Below, in pieces: positions 1-6,397 of a stretch of DNA of 21,744 nucleotides (positions are counted from its first letter, which is position 1; each line of letters begins with the position of its first letter). The notes beneath the pieces were generated by a model. That model did no database searches and was not told the DNA's origin. It worked only from the letters and a program-made list of their open reading frames with translations. This DNA is from CAZYXZ01 sp964651395 (GTDB lineage Bacteria > Actinomycetota > Actinomycetes > BP-191), in assembly GCA_964651395.1 (NCBI GenBank), contig CAZYXZ010000059.1:1-21744 (forward strand), given 5' to 3'. A program made the translations under genes and the position numbers.

Positions 1-296
1 CGCTCGCCGCGGACCTCGCGCTGCCGATCGAGGAGATGGACCTCACCGTCCGCTCGTACAACTGCCTCAAGCGCGAGGGCATCCACACCGTGGGCGAGCT
101 CATCACGCGCAGCGAGGCGGACCTGCTCGACATCCGCAACTTCGGCGCGAAGTCCATCGACGAGGTCAAGGCCAAGCTGCACAGCATGGGCCTCGCTCTC
201 AAGGACTCCCCGCCAGGCTTCGACCCGAGCAACGTCGTCGACACCTACGGCACCGACGAGTTCGACGAGGGTTTCACCACCGAGGACGAGGCCTAG
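1..296 (+). CDS. rpoA: DNA-directed RNA polymerase subunit alpha, C-terminal part (5' truncated by window)
   Basis: This is the 3' end of the RNA polymerase alpha subunit; the reading frame is open from base 3 and stops with TAG at 294-296. The visible part is the alpha C-terminal domain, which contacts UP-element DNA and activators. It starts LPIEEMDLTVRSYNCLKREG and continues through HTVGELITRSEADLL and NFGAKSIDEVKAKL, the helix-hairpin-helix pattern of alphaCTD. An acidic tail (TDEFDEGFTTEDEA) follows, as in many actinobacterial alpha subunits. The ATG at 36 is internal to the domain and is not the start. rplQ follows after 30 bases, the conserved bacterial order at the end of the ribosomal protein operon. 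Confidence 0.97.
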   Translation, partial: LAADLALPIEEMDLTVRSYNCLKREGIHTVGELITRSEADLLDIRNFGAKSIDEVKAKLHSMGLALKDSPPGFDPSNVVDTYGTDEFDEGFTTEDEA

Positions 297-326
297 GCCC
301 TCCGGCCTTCTTCAGAGGAGAGAGCG

Positions 327-1097
327 ATGCCCACCCCCACCAAGGGGCCCCGTCTCGGGGGCAGCCCCCAGCACCAGCGGCTGATCCTGGCCAACCTGGC
401 GACGGCGCTGTTCGAGCACGGGCGCATCACGACCACGCTGTCCCGCGCCAAGGCACTGCGCCCGCACGCGGAGAAGCTGGTCACCTTCGCAAAGCGCGGG
501 GACCTGCACGCACGGCGCCGGGTGCTGACGATCATCCGCGACAAGTCCGTGGTGCACACGCTCTTCGCCGAGATCGGCCCGCGGTACGCCGAGCGGGCCG
601 GCGGCTACACGCGCATCACGAAGCTCGGTCCGCGCAAGGGCGACAACGCCCCCATGGCGGTCATCGAGCTGGTCGAGGGCCAGACCGCGTCGCAGATCGC
701 CGTCGGCGAGGCCGAGCGGGCCCGTGGCACGCGCTTCGCCCGCCGCAAGGGCAAGAACGAGACGCAGGCCCCCAGCGCGGCGCTGACCGTCGACGAGCCA
801 GATGTGGCTGAGTCTGTCGAGGTCGCCGACGAGGCACCCGAGGCTGTGGTCGACGAGGCGCTCGAGGCCGACCAGGCCGTCGGTACCGACGAAGGCTCCG
901 GGGAGCTCGAGACCCCGGAGCCGGAGGCGGTCGTCGAGAAGGCACCCGAGGCTGCGGCCGAGGAGGCACCTGAGGCAGCCGGAGACGTTGCCCCGGTGGA
1001 GCAGCAGGCGGACGCGGCGGACGAGACCTCGCAGGCCGAAGGTGCCGCGGACGCGGTGCCCGATGACACAGGCGAGGCGGACAAGCCGGCCGAGTGA
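327..1097 (+). CDS. rplQ: 50S ribosomal protein L17 with long acidic C-terminal extension
   Basis: This is large-subunit ribosomal protein L17. Residues 1-118 are the conserved core: MPTPTKGPRLGGSPQHQRL, then LATALFEHGRITTTLSRAK, and ending in KLGPRKGDNAPMAVIELV. The strong ribosome binding site AGAGGAGAG lies just upstream of ATG 327. Classical L17 is about 115-130 aa; this one is 256. A basic patch (residues about 128-144, ERARGTRFARRKGK) is followed by about 110 residues almost made of Ala, Glu, Asp, Val and Pro. That tail contains imperfect repeats of the form EAPEAV, EKAPEAA and EEAPEAA, and is predicted to be disordered. Shorter A/E-rich L17 tails are known in actinomycetes, so the tail is an exaggeration of a family trait. 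The stop overlaps the GTG of truA (GTGA), so the two are probably translationally coupled. Confidence 0.97.
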   Translation: MPTPTKGPRLGGSPQHQRLILANLATALFEHGRITTTLSRAKALRPHAEKLVTFAKRGDLHARRRVLTIIRDKSVVHTLFAEIGPRYAERAGGYTRITKLGPRKGDNAPMAVIELVEGQTASQIAVGEAERARGTRFARRKGKNETQAPSAALTVDEPDVAESVEVADEAPEAVVDEALEADQAVGTDEGSGELETPEPEAVVEKAPEAAAEEAPEAAGDVAPVEQQADAADETSQAEGAADAVPDDTGEADKPAE

Positions 1098-1912
1098 CGA
1101 CGCGACTTCGGCTCGACGTCGCGTACGACGGCGGGCCGTTCTCCGGCTGGGCGGTACAACCGAACAGGACCACCGTGCAGGGCGTCCTCACCGACGCCCT
1201 GTCGCGCGTCCTGGACCAGGACGTGAAGCTGCTGGTCGCCGGGCGCACCGACGCCGGCGTGCACGCCACCGGTCAGGTCTGCCACACCGACGTCGAGCAT
1301 CCACCGGCGCCGCAGGCCCTGGCGCACCGCGTGAACTCGATGCTCGACAAGGCGGTGCGCGTGCTCGACGTGAGCGTCGCGCCGCCCGGCTTCGACGCCC
1401 GCTACTCGGCGCTGAGCCGCACCTACCGCTACCGGGTCTCCGACGCGTCGTACGGCGCGATGCCGTTGAGCCGCTTCGACACGGTCGTCCATCCTCGGCC
1501 GCTCTCGCTGACCCGGCTGCGCGCGGAGGCCAAGCCGCTCACCGGTCTGCACGACTTCGCGGCCTTCTGCCGCAAGCGCGAGGGCGCGACGACGATCCGC
1601 ACCCTGCGCAGGCTGAGCTGGGTGCGCGAGCCGGACGGCGTGCTCGTCGCGACGTTGGAGGCGGACGCGTTCTGCCACCAGATGGTCCGTTCGTTGATCG
1701 GGTCGCTGCTGCTCGCGGGGGACGGCCGGCGACCGCGCGGCTTCGTGCAGGAGTACCTCGCCGGCCGCGACCGCACCCACGGCTCCGTGGTCGCGCCGGC
1801 ACACGGGCTGACGTTGGTTGCGGTCCGCTACCCGCACCCGAGCCGGCTGGCCCGGCAGTCGGAGATCACGCGGGCGCGGCGGCAGCTTCCTTCGGTGGAA
1901 GCAGCAGGCTGA
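1094..1912 (+). CDS. truA: tRNA pseudouridine(38-40) synthase TruA
   Basis: TruA converts uridines 38, 39 and 40 of the tRNA anticodon arm to pseudouridine. The family signature is clear: LDVAYDGGPFSGWAVQP near the N-terminus, then the catalytic motif AGRTDAGVHA with the nucleophile Asp53. ALSRTYRYRV, FCRKREGATTIRTLRR and CHQMVRSLIGSLL follow further on. The GTG start at 1094 overlaps the rplQ stop, and 272 aa is normal for the family. The protein should end soon after LVAVRYPHP, but it continues for about 22 residues of low-complexity sequence to TGA 1910-1912. That tail is antisense to the last 47 bp of the convergent tetR gene, suggesting the original 3' end was replaced when the downstream cassette arrived. 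Confidence 0.97.
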   Translation: MTTRLRLDVAYDGGPFSGWAVQPNRTTVQGVLTDALSRVLDQDVKLLVAGRTDAGVHATGQVCHTDVEHPPAPQALAHRVNSMLDKAVRVLDVSVAPPGFDARYSALSRTYRYRVSDASYGAMPLSRFDTVVHPRPLSLTRLRAEAKPLTGLHDFAAFCRKREGATTIRTLRRLSWVREPDGVLVATLEADAFCHQMVRSLIGSLLLAGDGRRPRGFVQEYLAGRDRTHGSVVAPAHGLTLVAVRYPHPSRLARQSEITRARRQLPSVEAAG

Positions 1913-2435
1913 CCAGCGAGCCGAGTGCGTCGAGGTCGACCGTCCGCGCGGCCAGCACGTCGGCGTAGACGAACGACTCCGACAGGCGCACGACGGCGTA
2001 CGCCAGCTGGTCGACCGGCATCACCAGCGCCAGGTCGTCGCTGTGCTCGTGCAGCAGCTTCTCCAGGCGCGCCACCACCCACGGCTGCACGCCACGCCGG
2101 TGGTCGGTGCACAGCGCCAGCGTGAGACCGGGGTCCTTCTCGACCGCGCGGTGCAGCGCGGGGTCCTCAGCGGTGAGCCGGGTGTACTCGGCGATGAGAC
2201 CGAGGCAGCGCGCGCGGCCGCGGCGCCGGCGTACGGCGTGCTCCGCCCGCGCCCAGCCGATCTCGGCCATCCAGAGCAGCAGCATCTCGCGCAGCCCCTC
2301 GCGGTCGCCGCAGACGCGGTAGAGCGTCGAGCGGCCGATGCCCGCACGCGTCGCGACGTCGCCCATCTCGAGGACGCCGTTCTCGACCAGCTCGGCGTAG
2401 GCGGCGAGCAGGATCCGCTCTCGGGTGCTGGTCAT
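1866..2435 (-). CDS. TetR/AcrR-family transcriptional regulator
   Basis: This is a 189-aa one-component repressor of the TetR family. The N-terminal DNA-binding domain is recognisable: STRERILLAAYAELVENG (helix 1), then MGDVATRAGIGRSTLYRVCGDREGLREML, the helix-turn-helix at residues about 23-50. The helical remainder is the family's variable ligand-binding and dimerisation domain, so the effector cannot be read. ATG 2435 shares the ATGA with the stop of the upstream beta-propeller gene, so the two form one transcript. A 28-bp palindrome over the promoter of that transcript (3931-3958) is the natural candidate operator, implying autorepression. Its 3' end overlaps truA by 47 bp, tail to tail. 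Confidence 0.93.
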   Translation of the reverse strand: MTSTRERILLAAYAELVENGVLEMGDVATRAGIGRSTLYRVCGDREGLREMLLLWMAEIGWARAEHAVRRRRGRARCLGLIAEYTRLTAEDPALHRAVEKDPGLTLALCTDHRRGVQPWVVARLEKLLHEHSDDLALVMPVDQLAYAVVRLSESFVYADVLAARTVDLDALGSLVSLLLPPKEAAAAPA

Positions 2436-3928
2436 CTCATCCGTGACAGCGGGATGCGTCGGAAGACGTTGTCGGCGTAGCTCTCGGTCATCTGGTCCCA
2501 CGCGACAAGCAGGCTGTCCGCCGTCGCGGCCACGCCGATGAACTCCGACGGCATGATCAGGCCGCCGCGCTGCAGCGTCGTCGACGGCTGCGGGCCGGTC
2601 GTCAGCTCGACCTTCGGCCGGCCGACGATGCGTGCCCAGAGCTGGAACGGCGAGTCCCAGGTGCCGCCGCTCGCGCGCCGGTCGCGCCAGACCACGACCA
2701 GCTCGCCCTGCGGCGTGTAGGTCAGCGTCGGGTGGTCGTGCTGGTCGTTCCAGTGTTCCGGGTCGCTCACGGTCTGGCGCGGGCTCCAGGTGCGGCCGCC
2801 GTCCCGGCTGGTGCGCAGGACGACCCGGCTGCGGTCCCGGCTGCCGGCCTCGGGCCACGCCACCGCGAGGTGTCCCGGCCGCCGCGGGTCGGCGGCCATG
2901 GTCGAGATGGTCTCCGTGTAGAACGGCAGCGCCTCGTCCGGCGACTGGACGCGGTGCACGTCGTCGTCGACGACGTGGCGCGTGAAGGTCTTCCCGCCGT
3001 CGGTGGAGCGCGCGACGACGAAGGAGATCGGCTCGAGCTGGGGGAGCGGCAGCACGGTCGAGGTCAGCCCCGCGACGTCGTACACGACGTAGAGCGCGCC
3101 GTCGGCGCCGACCACGGGGAACTCGCGCGGGTTCATCTGGGTCGTGTAGAGGCCGGTGTCGACGCGGGTGCTGGGCGACCAGGTCTTGCCGCCGTCGCGG
3201 CTGCTCGTGACGTAGACCTCGCCGGGCATCCCGAACGCGAACGGCCCGGTCGAGACGGTCAGGTAGATCGTGCCGTCGTAGCGGCCGCCGCTGCGGTCGA
3301 CCGCCAGCCAGGGGCGATCGAGCATCGGCACCGTGTCCGGGTACGACGAGTCCGGCGGCGCCTTGTTCGCCTGGCCTGAGTAGGCGATGACGGGCTCGTC
3401 GAAGGTCCGGCCGCCGTCGCGCGAGCGCCACACCATCGCGCGCTGGTCGCCCTCGACGCCGATCCCACCGAGGAAGCCGGCCTGATACCAGAGATTGCCG
3501 TGCCGGTCCCACGCCGAGTGCTGGTCGGTGCTCAGCACATTGCCGATGTTGCGGTAGCGCGCCGGGCCGAGGCCGGTCGGGTTGTCGATGTGGCCGGCGC
3601 CGCCGAGCGTCTCGAGGCCGGTCGCGCGCCAGGTGCAGCCGCCGTCCTGCGAGACCCACGATGCGGCCTCCATGAGCCCGCTCATGCTGACCGGCAGCCC
3701 GTCGGCGGCCGGGTGGAACTGGTTGGAGCCGACCAGGATCTGTCGCGGGTTGCGCGGGTTGACCGACAGCGACTCCTCGCCCTCGCCCATGTCCGGCGTA
3801 CGGCTGACGTTGACCACGCCGGAGTCGGCGCGCGCGCACAGGGGAGCCGCCCCGGCGCGGGCCGCGAGCAGCGGCGCGGCCAGGAGCAGGGTGAGCCCGG
3901 CCACCCGGAGGCGTCGCTCAGACCTCAT
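2432..3928 (-). CDS. Secreted BNR/Asp-box beta-propeller protein (sialidase-like)
   Basis: The product is 498 aa with a Sec-type signal peptide: MRSERRLRV, hydrophobic residues 9-28, then AxA-type cleavage sites (ARAGA or CARA). The mature part has five Asp boxes of the form S-x-D-G-G-x-T-W/F at residues 93-100, 169-176, 243-250, 308-315 and 374-381. These mark successive blades of a sialidase-type beta-propeller. Relatives are annotated exo-alpha-sialidase or BNR-repeat hydrolase; I cannot confirm the sialidase arginine triad, so catalysis and substrate are open. Start choice: an ATG exists at 3958, but ATG 3928 begins the signal peptide directly and leaves the palindrome 3931-3958 non-coding. 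C31 is not in a proper lipobox (Leu at -1), so a lipoprotein is unlikely. It is translationally coupled to the TetR gene. Confidence 0.85.
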   Translation of the reverse strand: MRSERRLRVAGLTLLLAAPLLAARAGAAPLCARADSGVVNVSRTPDMGEGEESLSVNPRNPRQILVGSNQFHPAADGLPVSMSGLMEAASWVSQDGGCTWRATGLETLGGAGHIDNPTGLGPARYRNIGNVLSTDQHSAWDRHGNLWYQAGFLGGIGVEGDQRAMVWRSRDGGRTFDEPVIAYSGQANKAPPDSSYPDTVPMLDRPWLAVDRSGGRYDGTIYLTVSTGPFAFGMPGEVYVTSSRDGGKTWSPSTRVDTGLYTTQMNPREFPVVGADGALYVVYDVAGLTSTVLPLPQLEPISFVVARSTDGGKTFTRHVVDDDVHRVQSPDEALPFYTETISTMAADPRRPGHLAVAWPEAGSRDRSRVVLRTSRDGGRTWSPRQTVSDPEHWNDQHDHPTLTYTPQGELVVVWRDRRASGGTWDSPFQLWARIVGRPKVELTTGPQPSTTLQRGGLIMPSEFIGVAATADSLLVAWDQMTESYADNVFRRIPLSRMR

Positions 3929-3930
3929 GC

Positions 3931-3964
3931 GTGGGACAATATGCCGATTTTGTCCCACTGGGAA
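3931..3964 (-). promoter_or_regulatory. Promoter of the beta-propeller/tetR operon with probable TetR operator palindrome
   Basis: Bases 3931-3958 form a 28-bp imperfect palindrome. The outer arms GTGGGACA and TGTCCCAC are exact complements and the pairing extends inward as GTGGGACAAnAT, so 11 of 14 positions match. On the minus strand a -10 box TATTGT (3941-3936) lies inside the palindrome. TTCCCA (3964-3959) sits 17 bases upstream as a possible -35. TATTGT is followed by seven bases and then ATG 3928, so the transcript would be leaderless. A TetR dimer bound here would cover the whole -10/spacer region. The protein-site pairing is inferred from position and symmetry. Confidence 0.72.
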
Positions 3965-3999
3965 GGGTCCGGGCGCACGTCCCGGGCCGGCCCCTGCAA

Positions 4000-4029
4000 T
4001 TGACCCTCTCGGAGCGCGCTGGGTATCCT
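4000..4029 (+). promoter_or_regulatory. Sigma-A-type promoter for rplM-rpsI-glmM
   Basis: TTGACC at 4000-4005 and TATCCT at 4024-4029 are separated by 18 bases, close to the actinobacterial housekeeping consensus. Transcription would start near 4036, leaving a leader of about 63 nt before the GTG of rplM. Confidence 0.75.
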
Positions 4030-4035
4030 GCTGGG

Positions 4036-4098
4036 TCGTTGTGTGCGGCGTTCCGTGCTGCGCGCAGGCCCCTGAACGAGAGCAGACAGGTTCTTCAC
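4036..4098 (+). promoter_or_regulatory. Possible structured leader of rplM
   Basis: The predicted leader can fold into an outer stem TCGTT (4036-4040) with AACGA (4075-4079). An inner stem pairs TGTGCG (4042-4047) with CGCGCA (4061-4066), one G-U included. The ribosome binding site-like AGACAGG lies just 3' of it and is left free. L13-binding leaders are known in other bacteria; this could be one, but the stems are short and may be chance in GC-rich sequence. Confidence 0.3.
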
Positions 4099-4542
4099 GT
4101 GCGCACGTACTCGCCGAAGGCCGCCGACGTCACGCGTCAGTGGTTCGTCATCGATGCCTCCGACGTCGTGCTGGGCCGGCTGGCCAGCCAGACCGCCAAG
4201 CTGCTGCGCGGCAAGCACAAGCCGATCTTCGCGCCGCACGTGGACACCGGCGACTTCGTCATCATCATCAACGCGTCGAAGGTCGCTCTCACGGGCAGCA
4301 AGCGCGACCAGAAGATGTACACCCGCCACTCCGGCTACCCCGGCGGCCTGCGCCAGACGCCGTACAGCGAGCTGCTCACCAGCCGCCCGTCGTTCGCGGT
4401 CGAGCGCGCGGTGAAGGGGATGCTGCCGCACAACACCCTGGGCCGGAAGATGCTCTCCAAGCTCAAGGTGTACGACGGCCCGACGCACCCGCACGGCGCG
4501 CAGATGCCGGTCCCGTACGAGCTCAACCAGGTCGCGCAGTAG
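4099..4542 (+). CDS. rplM: 50S ribosomal protein L13
   Basis: L13 is an early-assembly protein of the large ribosomal subunit. The start is GTG 4099, giving MRTYSPKAADVTRQWFVIDA, the standard actinobacterial N-terminus; the frame is open further upstream but that part is leader. Conserved segments include VVLGRLASQTAKLLRGKHKP, the HSGYPGG loop and AVKGMLPHNTLGRKML. The C-terminus YDGPTHPHGAQMPVPYELN is also typical. At 147 aa it has normal family length. A weak AGACAGG ribosome binding site precedes it. rpsI follows after 40 bases on the same transcript, the universal rplM-rpsI pairing. Confidence 0.98.
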   Translation: MRTYSPKAADVTRQWFVIDASDVVLGRLASQTAKLLRGKHKPIFAPHVDTGDFVIIINASKVALTGSKRDQKMYTRHSGYPGGLRQTPYSELLTSRPSFAVERAVKGMLPHNTLGRKMLSKLKVYDGPTHPHGAQMPVPYELNQVAQ

Positions 4543-4582
4543 CGCTGCCTTAAGACCAAGAGAAGCTAGAGGAGTTCATCAA

Positions 4583-4981
4583 GTGCCCGAGCCCGCAGGT
4601 CTGGTCCGCGCGACCGGTCGCCGCAAGGAGGCCATCGTCCGCGTCCGGCTCGTCCCCGGCACCGGTCAGTGGAAGCTCAACGGCCGCACGCTCGACGACT
4701 ACTTCCCGAGCAAGGTGCACCAGCAGCTGGTCGCCGACCCGTTCCGCTCGCTGGAGAAGGTCGACCAGTACGACGTGTTCGCCAGCCTCAAGGGCGGCGG
4801 CGTCTCCGGCCAGGCCGGCGCGCTGCGCCTCGGCATCGCCCGCGCGCTGATCGAGATCGAGGCCGAGGACCGTCCCGTCCTCAAGAAGGCCGGCTTCCTC
4901 ACCCGCGACGCTCGGGTCAAGGAGCGCAAGAAGTACGGCCTGAAGAAGGCCCGCAAGGCGCCCCAGTACTCCAAGCGCTAA
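4583..4981 (+). CDS. rpsI: 30S ribosomal protein S9
   Basis: S9 is a small-subunit protein whose C-terminal tail reaches the P-site tRNA. The motif ATGRRKEAIVRVRLVPGTG near the N-terminus and the ending YGLKKARKAPQYSKR are diagnostic. Start is GTG 4583 preceded by AGAGGAG at good spacing. At 132 aa it is compact: many actinobacterial S9 proteins carry an N-terminal extension of tens of residues, which is absent here. glmM starts seven bases after its TAA. Confidence 0.98.
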   Translation: MPEPAGLVRATGRRKEAIVRVRLVPGTGQWKLNGRTLDDYFPSKVHQQLVADPFRSLEKVDQYDVFASLKGGGVSGQAGALRLGIARALIEIEAEDRPVLKKAGFLTRDARVKERKKYGLKKARKAPQYSKR

Positions 4982-4988
4982 TAGCGGC

Positions 4989-6314
4989 TTGGCTACTCGC
5001 CTCTTCGGCACCGACGGCGTTCGCGGCCTGGCGAACGCCGACCTCTCCCCGGAGCTCGCGCTCTCGTTGTCGGTCGCGGCTGCCCACGTCCTGGCGGAGT
5101 CGCATCTGGGTCACCGTCCGGTGGCTGTCGTCGGGCGTGACCCGCGTGCCTCCGGCGAGATGCTCGAGGCGGCGGTCGTCGCCGGGCTCACCTCCGCGGG
5201 CGCGAACGTGCTGCGGGCCGGCGTACTGCCGACGCCCGCTGTGGCTCACTTGACTCACGATGCGCACGCCGACCTCGGCGTGATGCTCTCGGCCAGCCAC
5301 AACCCGATGCCGGACAACGGCATCAAGCTCTTCGACCGCTTCGGCGCGAAGCTGCCCGACGACGTCGAGGACGCGATCGAGAAGCGCATGGGCGAGGCGT
5401 GGACCCGCCCGACCGGAGCGGGCGTCGGCCGGGTCAGCGACCTCTACGACGGCCGCGAACGCTACATCGAGCACCTCCTCGGTTCGCTGCCGCACCCGCT
5501 CGACGGGCTCACCCTCGTCGTCGACTGCGCGAACGGCGCGGCGTCCGACGTCGCCCCGGAGGCCTACCGGCGCGCCGGCGCGACCGTCATCGCGATCAAC
5601 GCGTCCCCCGACGGCGAGAACATCAACGAGGCCTGCGGGTCGACGCACCTCGAGCCGCTACGGGCGGCGGTGCTGCAGCACAAGGCGGACGTGGGCATCG
5701 CGCACGACGGCGACGCGGACCGCTGCCTCGCGGTTGCCGCGGACGGCACCGACATCGATGGCGACGCGATCCTGGCCGTCCTCGCCGTCGCGCGGCAGGA
5801 GCTCGGTGTCGCCGGCGCCGACCGGGTCGTCACGACCGTCATGACCAACCTCGGCTTCAAGCTGGCCATGGCCGCCCGCGGCATTTCCGTGGTCGAGACG
5901 GCCGTCGGTGACCGCTACGTCCTCGACGCCATGCGCGCCGAAGGCATCGCCCTCGGCGGGGAGCAGTCTGGGCACGTCATCTTCACCGACCACGCGACGA
6001 CCGGTGACGGCACGCTGACCGCACTCCACCTGCTCGCGCGCGTGGCGGCGACCGGCACGCCGCTGGCCGAGCTGGCCGGCGTCATGCAGCGGCTGCCGCA
6101 GGTGCTGCTCAACGTGAAGGCCAAGAAGTCGCGCGCGAAGGCGGCCGACGTACTGGCCGCCGTGGCCGAGGTCGAGAAGGAGCTCGGCGACAGCGGCCGG
6201 GTGCTGCTCCGCCCCTCCGGCACCGAGCCCGTCGTTCGCGTCATGGTCGAGGCCCCGACTCACGACGCCGCGCAGTCCCTCGCCGACCGCCTAGCCAAGG
6301 TCGTCGCCGGCTAG
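4989..6314 (+). CDS. glmM: Phosphoglucosamine mutase
   Basis: GlmM interconverts glucosamine-6-phosphate and glucosamine-1-phosphate, feeding UDP-GlcNAc and peptidoglycan synthesis in the cytosol. All four functional loops of the alpha-D-phosphohexomutase family are present. They are the phosphoserine loop MLSASHNP (residues 99-106, phosphorylated Ser103), the magnesium loop DGDADR (240-245), the sugar-binding GGEQSGH (323-329) and the phosphate-binding RPSGTEP (408-414). Length is normal at 441 aa. The start is TTG 4989, seven bases after rpsI, with no evident Shine-Dalgarno; translation probably depends on coupling to rpsI. The N-terminal RLFGTDGVRG lies immediately after it, so no later start is possible. 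Confidence 0.97.
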   Translation: MATRLFGTDGVRGLANADLSPELALSLSVAAAHVLAESHLGHRPVAVVGRDPRASGEMLEAAVVAGLTSAGANVLRAGVLPTPAVAHLTHDAHADLGVMLSASHNPMPDNGIKLFDRFGAKLPDDVEDAIEKRMGEAWTRPTGAGVGRVSDLYDGRERYIEHLLGSLPHPLDGLTLVVDCANGAASDVAPEAYRRAGATVIAINASPDGENINEACGSTHLEPLRAAVLQHKADVGIAHDGDADRCLAVAADGTDIDGDAILAVLAVARQELGVAGADRVVTTVMTNLGFKLAMAARGISVVETAVGDRYVLDAMRAEGIALGGEQSGHVIFTDHATTGDGTLTALHLLARVAATGTPLAELAGVMQRLPQVLLNVKAKKSRAKAADVLAAVAEVEKELGDSGRVLLRPSGTEPVVRVMVEAPTHDAAQSLADRLAKVVAG

Positions 6315-6322
6315 CCCCACGG

Positions 6323-6392
6323 CCAGAATCCTCCACAGTGGAGGCTGCTGGCCACGATTGCCCTTGCGGGTCTCCACTGTGGAGGATCTTGG
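6323..6392. terminator. Nested inverted repeat between convergent genes, probable bidirectional terminator
   Basis: Arms 6323-6343 and 6372-6392 are 21 bases each and complementary at 19 positions, with a 28-base loop. Inside each arm the 13-mer CTCCACAGTGGAG (or its complement) is itself palindromic around one central base. The segment therefore folds either as one long hairpin or as two small ones. It lies exactly between the stops of glmM (6314) and the minus-strand DM13 gene (6398). There is no T-tract, so termination is inferred from position. Confidence 0.65.
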
Positions 6393-6397
6393 GCGGG

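Noticed and set aside
605..1837. 410-aa open frame antisense to rplQ/truA
   Set aside because: Shadow of truA codon bias; no recognisable domain and low-complexity sequence.
802..1968. 388-aa open frame on the plus strand across rplQ and truA
   Set aside because: Arg/Pro-rich translation typical of an off-frame in high-GC DNA, overlapping two certain genes.
1866..3839. Single 657-aa minus-strand frame containing TetR at its end
   Set aside because: The upstream two thirds are an off-frame of the Asp-box gene; TetR starts cleanly at ATG 2435.
2432..3928. Lipoprotein reading of the Asp-box protein signal (Cys31)
   Set aside because: The residue before Cys is Leu, not Gly/Ala/Ser, and AxA-type cleavage sites are present.
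3929..3958. ATG 3958 as start of the Asp-box protein
   Set aside because: It would make the palindromic promoter region coding and put ten polar residues before a good signal peptide.
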